Source: Harmonia axyridis (lineage: Eukaryota > Arthropoda > Insecta > Coleoptera > Coccinellidae). Taken from it: a DNA stretch of 64,000 nucleotides. Under the pieces are notes generated by a model, which saw only the letters and a list, made by a program, of their open reading frames with translations, had not been told where the DNA came from and ran no database searches. The translations under genes and the position numbers were made by a program. The stretch spans positions 22,234,501 to 22,298,500 of the forward strand of contig NC_059501.1 of the NCBI RefSeq assembly GCF_914767665.1, in the 5' to 3' direction. Below, piece by piece: positions 1 through 12,300 of the stretch. Each line of letters begins with the position of its first letter. Position 1 is the stretch's first letter.

Positions 1-742
1 GATTCAATATTGTGAACCTAAAAATGTTATGTTAGTGCATGGAGAAGCTGAGAAAATTGCCTTCTTGAAGGATAAAATAGAGCAAGAATTTAGTATAAAG
101 TGTTTTGATCCTGCCAATGGTGAAACAGCTATTATTCAGACCCCTGTTAAAATGCCTGTGAATGTTAGTTTACAACTACTGAAAAATGAAGCTAAAGCTT
201 TTAATGCTCTACCTCCAGATCCAAAAAGAAGACGTACTTTACATGGGGTATTGATGATAAAAGATAGTAATATAAGTTTTGTAGATGTAGATGAAGCATG
301 TAAAGAAGCTGGTATTAATAGACATATAATAAGGTAAATCATATTTTTCGACTATTTTATTTTGCTGATCAAGTTATCTTATTTCAATATATTATTTTGA
401 ACCTTGAACTGTGGAAATCATTTTGGGATAAAAATTTTAACTACCTGAAAATGTTAAACATATATATTTCAGTTACATTTTTTTTTTAGATTTACCTCAA
501 CAGTTTACATCAATGATTCTGGACCAGCAATATCAACGGCTCATAAACTTTATGATATTATGAAAGAGAAATTGTCCCAGTGGACAGTAACTTTTGTTGA
601 TGGAGAAATATCAGTAGAATCAGTTATGATTACTGTGGAAGGGGAAGAAAGTGATCATAAAGGTGTTAGAGTAACATGGACAAATCAAGATGAAGATATA
701 GGGAGCTTTGTATTGAATTTGATCAATAACATAGGACAGTAA
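1..742 (+). CDS. IntS11: Integrator complex subunit 11 (3' end, last two exons)
   Basis: Partial gene; the 5' part lies outside the window. Exons are 1-333 (codons from base 2) and 490-742, joined by a GT-AG intron 334-489 that splits an Arg codon; the stop is TAA 740-742. The first residues, IQYCEPKNVMLVHGEAEK, match the end of the beta-CASP/RNA-processing metallo-beta-lactamase region of the CPSF73 paralogue IntS11. The rest is the IntS11 C-terminal domain, ending in a WTNQDEDIGSFVLNLI-like stretch. In the family this subunit is the nuclear endonuclease of Integrator, cleaving snRNA 3' ends and promoter-proximal nascent transcripts, and its C-terminus pairs with IntS9. The catalytic His/Asp residues are upstream and not visible. 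A polyadenylation signal AATAAA follows at 753-758. Transcription converges on the kinesin gene. Confidence 0.93.
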
Positions 743-752
743 TGATAAGTTC

Positions 753-758
753 AATAAA
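753..758 (+). promoter_or_regulatory. Polyadenylation signal of IntS11
   Basis: AATAAA lies 11 bases after the IntS11 stop codon. It is a canonical poly(A) signal hexamer in the right strand and place; the cleavage site itself is not determined. Confidence 0.6.
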
Positions 759-2214
759 GAAATATTTTTACAAATTGAGCAAATGTTTTTTATCTGCTTT
801 ACTAGAAGATTTATTCAAAAGGTCTCATCCATTCTTAAGAATATAGGTGCACAAACGAGCATATTGAATCGAAACTTTTTCAAGTTTGGATGTAGACTAA
901 GTCAGTGTTTTAAGAATTACCACAGCAAGCTTAGTCTAAGATAACTTGGGAAAAGCAATATTCAAAGTTCGTACATTATTGATTTGTTTAACTCTCTTTG
1001 TATCCATAACAATTGAACTCAATATGTATGGTTCAGTGAAAGAAACTGCACAATAAAAATAATTGAGTAATCTACTATCTTGTGTTTTACAGTACTTAGA
1101 TTTTGATTGTTTGTTTAATAATGGTAAATGATCTTCTTACTGAGAAAAAAACAACCTTTCATTTCAAGTTCAAGTTCCTTTTATTTCTACATTCACATTT
1201 ATATACATTTATTTCACTCGAATTTTACTTTTAAGGCAAAACATTACCTCTGTAATTTATCTAAAATATATTTGATGAAACTATTATTTTAATAACAGAC
1301 AATAAAACCTGAATATTGATAATATCCTTGAAGATAATAGTTTGCAACAAATTAATTCATAAAATTCAATGCACTTAGTATTAAAATAGTAAATAAATTA
1401 TATTTTTCAAAAGAGGATAGAAAGATTTGTTAAGACAATTTTGCCATTATTATTTTTTAATTGTCCAAAATACTTTCAAACAAATTCTAGACTTCAATAA
1501 ACAACAAGAAAAATATCACTTATAAATCACAAAAAAATTAAAAATAGATCTAGTCTAAATTTGTTTGATTTTGTAAATTATAACATAAATAATGAGAATT
1601 TATTGACAGCAAAACATCTTCAATAAATTTCAGGAGCATTTTCAACTTCTCTTCCTAAAGAGTAAGGTATGCCCACCTATCATCTAGAATTTTCGGTAGG
1701 TGCGATATCACAGTTTGATACACTATGGTCTTCTATTCACTCTTTAATTCTGCAAAAGAAAAAAAAAACTTTAAATTTTATGCTTGAATTAAAATTTTAG
1801 CAATCTAACCTGAAGGAACTGGTAAAGGAATCAGGGTGTGACAGGATTGAAAACTCTTCTAATAGCAATACGTGCTTTTCTATAAAATTATAAGAGTTAT
1901 AGGAATAATTCAAAGAACAAAGGATATTCATTCCATCTACTTCTACTTTTACACTATGAATCAATTCATATTCAAATATGAAAAACATTGAATATCATGC
2001 ATTTCAATTAGCTTGATAGAAAGATAAAATTTAATAGTTATATTATTACTATACAATGTATATACACGGTTTCATTATAAGCTGAACAAACATATAGTCA
2101 CGTAGATAAGAATCATTTTTGCCTAATGACATAAACGAGAGATACAGGGTGCTCAACGTCATTTCTGTTCAATATTCTATTGAGTGTGGTGAGTTACATA
2201 ACCAGCATTATGGG

Positions 2215-2692
2215 TATGGTCCGTATATCACCTTGGGTACTATGGATAGAAAATGTATGGTCCATATATGTCAAATTCTTCAAAAACCGGTGACTATTTC
2301 CTCAAACTTCAGTGAGTTATCTGTCACCAGAGCAACCGTACTTTTATTCTGGCTAGGTTCGGTAACCACGCCCACTCCGGTTGACATTTTAGTTTTCAGA
2401 TTATTGTTTATGGATATTCTCCATGACGACTAACTCTCAAAAACTTTATTATTTTGATTATGAAACAAATTCCCTTCAGAGCCATTAAGAACTATTAGTT
2501 ATTCACAAATTAAAAGAGATCAACCATCTATAACCTCCAAAATTATGTTAATGAAAAATTAAGTTGACCAATGACAAGTGTCAAGCGATCCGTAATTAAG
2601 AAGCAGGTGATTACCTGCTTCTTGCAGGTTTGCAACATTGAAAGCCACTAGTAACCGCTCTAAAATTCTCGGCGATATACGGATCATCATTT
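2215..2692. repeat. Foldback MITE, family B, full copy 1
   Basis: Begins GGGTATGGTCCGTATATCA and ends in the inverted form TCTCGGCGATATACGGATCAT. The whole unit is the reverse complement of the copy at 35057-35523, sharing the internal stretches around CCGGTTGACATTTTAG / TTACCGAACCTAACCAG and CCATTTATAACCTCCAAAATT. No coding capacity is seen, so it is a non-autonomous element. At 2600-2625 it carries an extra small hairpin (AAGAAGCAGGT / ACCTGCTTCTT) that the other copy lacks. Confidence 0.8.
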
Positions 2693-3102
2693 TTATATAC
2701 ACATATATAACCTTTGAAGTCACGATTTCTGGTCACATCAGAGTATTTTTGAATGTTCAATACAAACAAGATAAAGATTTCTGACTAAACAGGCCTTGAA
2801 TATATGTTTGTCCAGTTCATGATGAACCACCTTGTAGAATCAGTAAAGATACTCTTTTAACTACAGATAATATTTGTAATGACACTACAAAATATGAACC
2901 CTACCTTGGTTTTTTGAAAGTCCTTTTATCCAAGTTTTGAAGCTGAAGAAATAGAAACAAAAATTAAAATATATGCAATCAGTAGACATCAAATTAATGT
3001 CAATAAGATTAATAACTTAGTTATTATCTCTGTTTTTTAAATGTGGTCCTTAATAAACCATATTACCTAGTACAAAAACATGAACTAAAAAAAAAAAAAA
3101 TT

Positions 3103-3108
3103 TTTATT
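3103..3108 (-). promoter_or_regulatory. Candidate KIF4 polyadenylation signal
   Basis: AATAAA on the minus strand, 273 nt past the KIF4 stop. Only the hexamer and its position support it. Confidence 0.35.
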
Positions 3109-3380
3109 TCAGTATCACTCCATTTGAATTACTAGAACGCTATTAGAATAGATGGATAGTGATACTTAAGCAAGTTCAATTCCTGACAGTTGATGAATTA
3201 ATATATGATAGTTAAATTCTGGATTTTCATCTGGATTTAGCATTTTTAATTCAATATATTTGTTTTAGAATCAGTAAATTGAAAAATAAAAATATGATCT
3301 TGCGTTTATCTTGATGTAATTCACCCAAATATGTATTGCTTAGAGGAGAGATTTCACACAAGAATGATTGTTATTCATTA

Positions 3381-6300
3381 TCATACATTTTCACTCACTG
3401 GTTTGTCTTCTGTTCTGTTTGTACACGCCCAAACATTACATTTGCAGCCATTCTTGCAACCTAGGCCAGTTTTCCGACAGCCACATCTGTTTGTCTGGCA
3501 GTTAGTGGTACAGGCACAGCCTCCATCAGACGATCTTTTGCCTGCTTTATCAGTTGATTTATTATCTGCAACAAAAAAATTACATTTATTTCATCATTCA
3601 TGAAATGCATATAATTCTTATAAGCCATTGACTTAGAGATACATATTAACATTTGTTAAACCAATTTTACTCCGCTGACAAAAAAAAACACTACAAATTT
3701 TACCCAATGGTTCATTATTTCCAGCTATCTCAATGAATTTTCCAAATCCGTAGTTTTTATAATAAAAAGTAGCTCAAAATGAAAAAGATATTTAACCCCT
3801 TCAGAATTGAACTTGTGGCCGCTTGGGTATTGGGCAAGCACTTAAACTACCTGGTCACATCTGGAGTGTGTTGACTAATCAAAACTTTGTAAAAAATATT
3901 GCACAATTATGCCAATACACATTTGTGTATTCAACTCCTTTGGATATGAGTTTTTCGTCTTTGTTTGCCTTCAAAATGTATGGATCATATTCTAGAGAAA
4001 ATGATCCATTATGGTAATAAAATTGTTCCTAGCTAGAGCTAGGAAAGAGTTTTTTTACCGAATAGCTCTTAAAGTTATGGACAAACGGTGTTTTTTTTAT
4101 TCGATTGAATTTTCATTCCAAAATTTTGAACGATAAAAATTTTAGGAATAGAGGAGTGTGAAATATTTTTTTTTTTGGACTATCCCAGAGGTTTATTATT
4201 GAAAATAAAAATCCATTACATGGATATTCTAGAGTTGTCAATGCTTTCTTCAATTCCATGATAATACTGGAATAATCAACAATGTTGTTCTTTCATGAAG
4301 ACATTTTCAAATTTAACTTGAATCGCACAAAACGTACAGAATAGAAAAAAAATTAATCATTATTTTACCATAATAAAAAACACTGTTAACAATTTCCATA
4401 TTACCTGCTTAAATATCATTTAAGAGTGAATGTATCACAACTCTGTAGTACCTAACAGAATTTTTTAGCCAACAGCATCTTTGTTTGAAGATCTGCTTTT
4501 TCGTCTATAGAGACGTACTTGTTTAAATGCCCGTTTCTTTCTTTGATCTGAAAAGCTCATTTGATATATATGACACTCAAAAAAAAAAAAAAATTCATGA
4601 AAATGAATTCCAAAAATTTTATACTCAAATCAGAAAAATTAAAAAAAAAAAACTATAAATGTTCATGAATAGAATGAGTAATTCTTCAAAATAGAAAATA
4701 TTTGTATGTATATACAGGCTGGCCAACAGAAAATTTTAGAAACGGCACCAACATTTCAGAAAAACGCTCAGATCAGATCAGATTTTATCGAAGGGGGACA
4801 CTTTTTTGATATTATTTTCCAATAAGAGGTTTCATTTTGATATTAAAATATTTATAGAGAAATAAATGAATGTTTATTTCACCATTTTTGATAATGGTGA
4901 AGTTTTTACTTCATACTGTCATACTCATAGTTGCCTTGATGGCTTGATCTCATAAATGATCAATGAATGAATGTAGTATGAAAAATCTCATTTATCCACT
5001 TGTGTTTATTTATGTTTTTTTAGAATATTAAAGAAAAAGTTCAACTTGTGAAAAGGTTACGCTATTCATGAATCAAACCGAGGTGGAACTAGTGGGGAAG
5101 CATAAAAAATATCTTGATGATACCGGAATCCACTTCATTATGATTTATTAAATGAATAAATATGTTGAAAAATGCGTCCATAAAAGTCCTTCATGTGATA
5201 TCAATAAAAGCACTTATCGTTCCTAATATCAATAGAATAGGTGAAGGTATCAGTCACAAGGAACTATTTATGTATAATTTATTCAGCAGCAACGTTTCGG
5301 GAAATTTATTCCCTTCCTCAGGCTAAAAACAATTTTAATATCATCGTTACGATAGTCAACTTCGTGTTCAAAAATAGTTATTTTCAGTATAATCGAAAAT
5401 TTTATGCACAGGTCAGAGGCTCGGCTATGGGAAACCCGGCTTCACCGATTTTAGCTGAATTAATTATGAACAGTCTCATCAAGTTTGTTCTGTTGTCATT
5501 GGACTTTTTTATACCTTTTATTTTTGTCTATGTTGATGACATAATCATGGCGGTCCCTCGTGATAAAATAGAAATTGTTTTGAGAATTTTTAACAGCTTT
5601 CATTGTGACCTACAATTCACACATGAAATTGAAGATAATGGTAGAATTCCGTTTTTGGATGTCTGGATCATAAGAGAGGGCGGACACTTGAAGACCGATT
5701 TATACTCTAAGCCTATTGCTTCTCACAGAACATTACATTTTAGTTCGTTACATACCACATCCCAAAAAATAGCAATAATCAAATCCATAAGACATAAGAT
5801 CCTCGGTATGTCTCACGAGTCATTCCATACAAAAAATTTTATAGAGCAAGCAACTTTACTCATTCAGAATGGGTACCCGAGAAGCCTTGTTAGTAGAATT
5901 TTTCACACTTCTACTCCTATGGTGACTCCTAGTTGTCCACCTGACTCGGATGGTGCTGATAAAAAGTACAATAAACTTATTTATATACCGGGATTAAGCC
6001 AGAGGTTGATAAAGGTTATGAGGAATTCGTCATCAATTATCGTCTCATATTATAATAAGACCGTCGGAAAACTATTTTCCCAACTTAAGGACAGGGATCC
6101 GGATTACAGGCAATCGGGTTTGGTTTACAGAGTCAATTGTAAAGATTGTACAGGTACATATATCGGACAAACTAGACAGTATTTTGGTACCAGGATTAAA
6201 CAACATCAATCAGATTGCATGAAACAATCCAACACAACTGCGCTTGCACAGCATGCCATGTCTGAGGGACATCAGTTTGATTTTGATGACGCAAAAATTC

Positions 6301-9300
6301 TGACCAGGGAGAACAATTGGTTCAAACGTAATTTCAAAGAGATGCTCTTCATCAAGAGACACCCGAATTCAATCAATGCGCGGTCTGATATAGGTTCACT
6401 GAACATCGTATATTCGAACCTGATTAAAGAAATAAAATTATAATCTTCATGACATATCACTTTCCATCTGGTGCAGTTCTGTGTTACATTCGAATGGATG
6501 AACCTGCGACCGATACGTCAGAGAGTTTGTTTGGATCCCCGAGATGAAAGAAAATTGTTATTTTTATTTTCTCCACGAATTTGAATTTCTTCAAATGATT
6601 CACATCGTAATTTCTTATTCACAAGGTGAGCTGGTGTAATTTTCATTTGCGTTTTTTATGTTCCAGTTTCGAGTGTTGATTGTTTGTTTTTTCAATTGTA
6701 ATACACAGTGAACCTGTGTGTTTGTTCTATATTGTTTTGCTGAGAGTATATTTTTAGTTAGTTCATGTTCAAGATCTCATGCTACCCATTACTAATTTAG
6801 GTAAAATTGTTTTTAGCCTGAGGAAGGGAATAAATTTCCCGAAACGTTGCTGCTGAATAAATTATATATAAATAGTTCCTTGTGACTGATACCTTCACCT
6901 GTCCTTCATGTGTTTTGAGTAAAACTATAGGTATGTCAAAGTTTGCATTAACTTTGCGTTGTGCGTTGTTGAAATGTGTTTCATTCCATTTTTAATAATG
7001 AGGTTATTTTTACTTGGCAAATGTCAAAAGATGACAGCTGCCTAGATGGAGGGTTATTCAAAATGAAACCTCTTATTGGAAAACCCTTCATATACAATTC
7101 ACAAGTCTGAGCGTTCTCAAGAAATATTGATGCAATGACTAAAAAGGGCCGTTTTACAGTTGAATATCCCTTATTTAATCTAATATTATTTGCTCAACAG
7201 CAATAATGAGAGAATTAGTGAAATAACAGAAAAATTACGGTAAAAAAATGAACTATCCATAACTAGTATGGTCCATCTATCGCCGAGAAGTTTGAAGCGA
7301 TTTTGGGGACTACTTGTCATTGGTAGAAAAACAGTTAAGAATTAATGTTTATAAATCATAAAAACCAAAAGCAGTTCATCCCTTATCGCATCATATAAGT
7401 AAAATAATTCTCAGCATAAAAAAATTCAATGAATTTGTTTCTAGTATTTTTTCTTCATTACTAGCTCTTCTATTTTATAGTTTAATTCTGTTCAAAACAT
7501 TTCTTATTATCAATAAGACAATTAAAAGATTATAATGAACAATAATCCGATGTGATAAATAGTAACTTCCTCTCTCCCTCTTACTCGCTATCTCCATATG
7601 ATTTATATATTTCACCAATTTTTCTCATTATTTCCTTACTTTTGCATATTTAATTCTCTGAGATAAACTTTTTTTGAAGGGGACAATATTCTGAAAATAT
7701 CCTCTATTTTGAAGAATATTACTAAACTTCTTTGAAACAAAATATAGTTAGCAGATATCAGTCGATATTATACATATACGATTCATTTCCTGAAAGAAAA
7801 AAGTGAAGACAAAATAATTAATCAATAAACAACAGCGCCAACACTTTTGATTAGTCATGGTTAAATAAAATCAATATTCTTAGTATTGATGACATTGTAA
7901 ATTATTATAATAAATTCCAGTCTCTCTCTTTTATCTTGGCAAAAAGTAAGAGGATGAATACATTTTATATTTTTGTAGCCAATTAATGATTAAATTTATT
8001 TTCAACTTTGGAAACATGTGCTGCATGTTGTTTTTACAAGAAACCCGAACACGAAATTAAATTGTAATATCTGCTGATATTTGCAAACTATACAGCGTGA
8101 ATCTTTGACTTGTACGAATATTTGAATCTAGAGTGAGTGGATCTAGAAATCAATGCATTTTTTCTAAATTTAGATTTGATTAAGATGATTAAGCTGATTC
8201 AGAAAGAGCATTTGAACAAATTCACGTCTGATACCTTTTTTGTTACATCCAGAAGAAATATTTTCTTCAGCTATGTTTTGGATTACATGAACATTTACGA
8301 CAATTATAGTATAATTTTTTTGTGGAAGACCACTTTGCCAAAATATTGAATTGAAGAAATCATTCCTCTTGGGTGTAATACTTTCAATGTGACCTGTATA
8401 ATATATGGCCATAAAAATATAAATTTTCAAAAACACCATATTTTTTAAAAATAGGCTGTTTTTAGATATGGTCAATGTCAAGATCTTTAAACATTTCGAC
8501 AATCACCTAGTAAAATTCATATTTTTGACAATAATAATAAAAATAATGAATCATATTTATTTCCAATTCTTCGAAAATTTACTGTTGTCAAATCCTTTGT
8601 AAACTTGAATTTATTTATTTTATTCAATTAAGTAAGATACATTTGCTTTCATTCTATTTTGTAATGATGTGTTTATTGAATTTTTGGAATTCATTTCAAA
8701 CATTACCAGTACTGTGTTAGTATTTGTTCTTAGCGAAATCCACATTATTGGTGTTTTTGTTATAATTCAAAAGGAGTTCATTATTACAGAAAAAACCGAT
8801 TTATCTTTTACATATACAAATGCCTAATAGAGCTTTACAGAAGCACTGTTCGAATCAACATTATGAAAGACCTAAAATATCAGTGTAAAGTAACCAAATT
8901 GAGAGCTCTAGCTTTCAATATTTATCCTTGTAGAAGTGGATTGTCAAAACTATTTGAAACAATGAATACATTTTTTGTTTTAGTCAATAACGACAAAAAA
9001 ATCTTCATCTCATTTCATGATCGCAATAAATTGTTCACCAAAATTCAATTGAAAAGAGTGTTTTTTATTTTTATGAGAAAATTTTAACGACTCGAATCTT
9101 TATGCGATTGAATAGTATGTACAAGTCAAGGCTCACTCTGAATTATTTCTGTTTCACTTACCTTCAAACGAAAGCTTTGTTTTTATTGTATGTCTCATCT
9201 TTTGGACAACTAAATTCTTTCTATCTTCCATAACCTTCCTTCCTATTGGAGTATTAACCCAGTCTGGATCTTTCAATACGTTATCTTCTTCCACCATAGG

Positions 9301-12300
9301 AGTATCCAAATTTTCCTGAAGAAAAATTTAGGCATAATTCAATTAGAAAATGAAATATCAAATGAATTACTTTTCCATCAACAATGAATGTTCCGTCCAA
9401 TAATTTGACTTTTTTTGGAGGTGTTTCATCCTTTGTAATAATTATTGTAGGTTCTAAAGATTCTTTTATTTCTTGCTTCTGCTCCAATAATTTAGTTAAT
9501 TCTTCGATCTTTTTTTCTTTAAGCTCGAGTTGTTCAGTCTGTATTTTCATCAGTTTAACGCCATCGGATTCAGAATTGAATGCTGAAAGGAATTAATGAT
9601 AATGATTAATGACATCTGTACTGATTTAAGGTCAGAAAATAAAGATAATTATTATTATTTTCAGTTTACTCACTTTTCAATTCTATTCCCCTAAGCTGTC
9701 TTAAAAGAATCGCTATTTTTTCCTGATATTCTTGTTCTAAATTATCAAGGGCGATAGAATATTCTTTTTCATGTTGCTTCAGTTTCTCATCGTACGCTTT
9801 TTTCTCTGGATGATTTTCACTAGGAGTATTTTCTAATTCAATCGATTTCATTGTCAAACTGCATTCTTTCTTTTTCAGTTCGATTGCTAAATCAATAAGT
9901 ACTCGCATACCTTGTTTTGCCTCAGCCATAGTTTGAACGTTATCTAAATTGATTTTAGCTTTTACATCTGAAACAGGATCATTTTTAATATCACATTACT
10001 CTGATTCCGAACTGGTCCAGACCACTGTACAGTGCATCCCATTTTGGGTGAGACTGCCATGTTTCTCGCTTGTTATTTAAGATAGAGCCTTGCGGTTTTT
10101 CTGTCCTACTTTATCGTGAAACTCAAGTTGGTCTAATCAGATTTTGCATAACTGTTTCCGTTCAAAAGATACAGGGCGATTTTGGAAATTGATACTTTTC
10201 GGACCCCTCCTTTATCTCCGAAGTTATTAGGAATAATGCTGAGGTAAAAACTACGTCTGATTCAGAATTCTGCGTAGAATCCAGTGGAGTACTCAATTTT
10301 TTTTTTCGGGGTATGGTTTTGAAGATTCAATACAAACCTATATTTTTTTTAATGGAACACCCTATATATTATTACTTCGTTGAATTCGTTATTTTTTTTC
10401 CTTCAAAATGATGTATGATACCATGTAGGTAGGATGTTCAGAAATGTTAAAAAAAACACTAAAACATCAAATAATGATGATTTTTTGTAAATGGGCCATG
10501 AATTTTCTATGTTTCGATAAGAGAATTATTACTTTCGATTTTTAAAAGTAGTAGGTCATTGATGATACAAACATCCTTGTTGTTATTATGGCTACTATGC
10601 ATGTGGGAGCATTGTTTTATCAAGTAGGCATTGGAGGGAAAAAACAATCTGATCTAGCTGTCATCGCTATAAATTATTGTTATTAGTATTGATTCTTTTT
10701 TTTTATGGGAAATCCATTGTCCATTAACAAAAAACCATCATTATTTGATGTTTTAGTGTTTTTTTGACATTTTTGAACATCCTTCTTACATAGTATCATA
10801 CATCATTTTGAAGGGAAAAAAATAACGAATTCAACGAAGTAATGATATACATGGTGTTCCATTAAAAAAAATATAAGTTTGTGTTGAATCTTCAAAACCA
10901 TACCCCGAAAAAAAAAATTGAGTACGCCACTGGATTATACGCAGAATTCTGATTCAGACGTAGTTTTTACCTCAGCATTATTTCTAATAACTTCGGAGAT
11001 AAAGAAGGGGTCCGAAAAGTATCAATTTCCAAAACCACCCTGTATCTCTTGAACGGAAACAGTTATGCAAAATCTGATTAGACCAACTTGAGTTTCACGA
11101 AAAAGTAGGACAGGAACGTGAAAACCGCAAGGCTCTATCTTATATAACAAGCGAGAAACCTGGCTGTCTCACCCAAAATGGGATGCACTGTACAAATAGA
11201 TTTAATATAAACAAATAAATTTTACAAACCATCATCTGACTCTAGAAGTTTCTGTTGCATATCTTGGATTTGTACAGAACGTAAATCAATATCATATTCT
11301 AAATTCTTAATTTCATTGAGATCTGGATTGCTTGATGCCTGTAACGTATCTAACTGTTTTTGCAGCAAAGCTCTATCTTCCAAAAGTCCAGCCAACGTAA
11401 CTTCAAGCTCAGTGAATCCTAAAGCTACCTCAACTTCATGTTTCAGCTGAAAGAATATTATATTCGAACTTAATGGAAACATAATAACTCTGCAAATTTT
11501 ATGTTTTTATAATAAAAAAATACTCTTCAAATAGGTGTGGCACTATGTTCCCTCGTCTATCTCTCTTGAAAAAATCAGCACTCCACGGTAAGTTACATTT
11601 TAACAGTAGAAATGTAATCTGAAGGGTGTTGGCAAAACAATTGTTGTGAACATAAAAATATTTGTGAAAATTACTGTGTTTTATTTAATTTGATAATGAA
11701 TTTCAAAGGTATAGTCCGTAAATCGCCGAGAATTTCAGAGTGGTTACTATTGTTACAAATGCTTTTCAATATACGGACCACTTTACACTTTGTATATACG
11801 GACCACTTGACACTAGTCATTGTCAACAAAATTTTGGAGGTTATAAATGGTTAATCTCTTTCAACAAATTAATATACAATTATTTCATTATTATTACTCA
11901 CCCAATTGCTGAACCTCTCAAGTCCAGAAGATTTGTGCTCTTGAGCTATTTTTCTTGTAGTCAAAGCATCTTTCAGTCTTTTATTTGCAGCAACAGCTTC
12001 TTCAACTTTCCTCTTAAGCACGTTCTGTTGTTTTAAGTGCATAGCCTGCATCTTTTGAATTTGATTCTTTTTTTTAACATCTTCTTGCCTAAGCTTTGCC
12101 AACTCTCTTTCCCTCTTCAATTTCCATGTCCTGAATTTTTCAGATTCTTCTTTCATACTTTTCACTAATCTGCAAGATCCCCATTATAAATAACTTCATA
12201 TGTACTAAATATAAGGTATAAAAAGCTAGACAAAAAATATAAAAATTTAAAAAACCCTTGCTCCATTGTCATATTATCTAGCTAATCAAAGCCTAAACAT

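Larger units (their letters stand above)
743..3380. other. Convergent intergenic region IntS11 / KIF4
   Basis: AT-rich DNA between two converging genes. It holds the IntS11 poly(A) signal, one full foldback MITE (2215-2692) and, on the minus strand, TTTATT at 3103-3108 (AATAAA on the coding strand), a plausible KIF4 poly(A) signal 273 bases past the stop. I see no convincing coding exon. A minus-strand open stretch at 1797-1988 with a possible donor is noted under rejected items. Confidence 0.6.
5198..6900 (+). mobile_element. Penelope-like retroelement (5'-truncated) with 12-bp target duplication
   Basis: The unit is bounded by an exact direct repeat GTCCTTCATGTG at 5186-5197 and 6901-6912, a likely target-site duplication. 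Its 3' end (about 6810-6900) reappears inverted at its 5' end (about 5239-5325), the inverted-terminal arrangement known for Penelope-like elements. The interior encodes the C-terminal part of a reverse transcriptase and a GIY-YIG endonuclease. Both terminal copies hold a hammerhead-ribozyme-like core. It sits sense-opposite to KIF4 inside its last intron. Confidence 0.85.
4713..7150. repeat. Inverted-repeat element split by the Penelope insertion
   Basis: The segment near 4800-4845 (CCAATAAGAGGTTTCATTTT) and the segment near 7058-7082 (AAAATGAAACCTCTTATTGG) are reverse complements. Flanking words such as the CTCAG/CTGAG-containing stretches at 4766 and 7108 also pair. The two arms lie either side of the retroelement, so an older foldback-type element appears to have been the landing site. 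Outer ends are not sharply defined; similarity between arms is partial. Confidence 0.5.
3566..9161. other. Last intron of KIF4 (5.6 kb) with nested repeats
   Basis: GT-AG intron between kinesin exons 12 and 13. It contains the candidate alternative exon (4465-4547), a pair of related inverted segments (about 4713-4970 and 6930-7150), the Penelope-like element between them (5198-6900), and a MITE family B fragment (7266-7332). From about 7400 to 9160 there is only AT-rich sequence with short open frames that I do not recognise. Confidence 0.8.

Noticed and set aside
1797..1988. Minus-strand open frame of 63 codons ending at a donor-like CAG|GTTAG, with a possible next exon near 1755
   Set aside because: No recognisable protein family, no upstream exon with matching phase, and the next segment stops after four codons. 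It may be chance in AT-rich DNA.
5241..5325. First 28 or so codons of the Penelope open frame as its true N-terminus
   Set aside because: This stretch is the inverted terminal repeat of the element read by chance; RT homology begins only after it.
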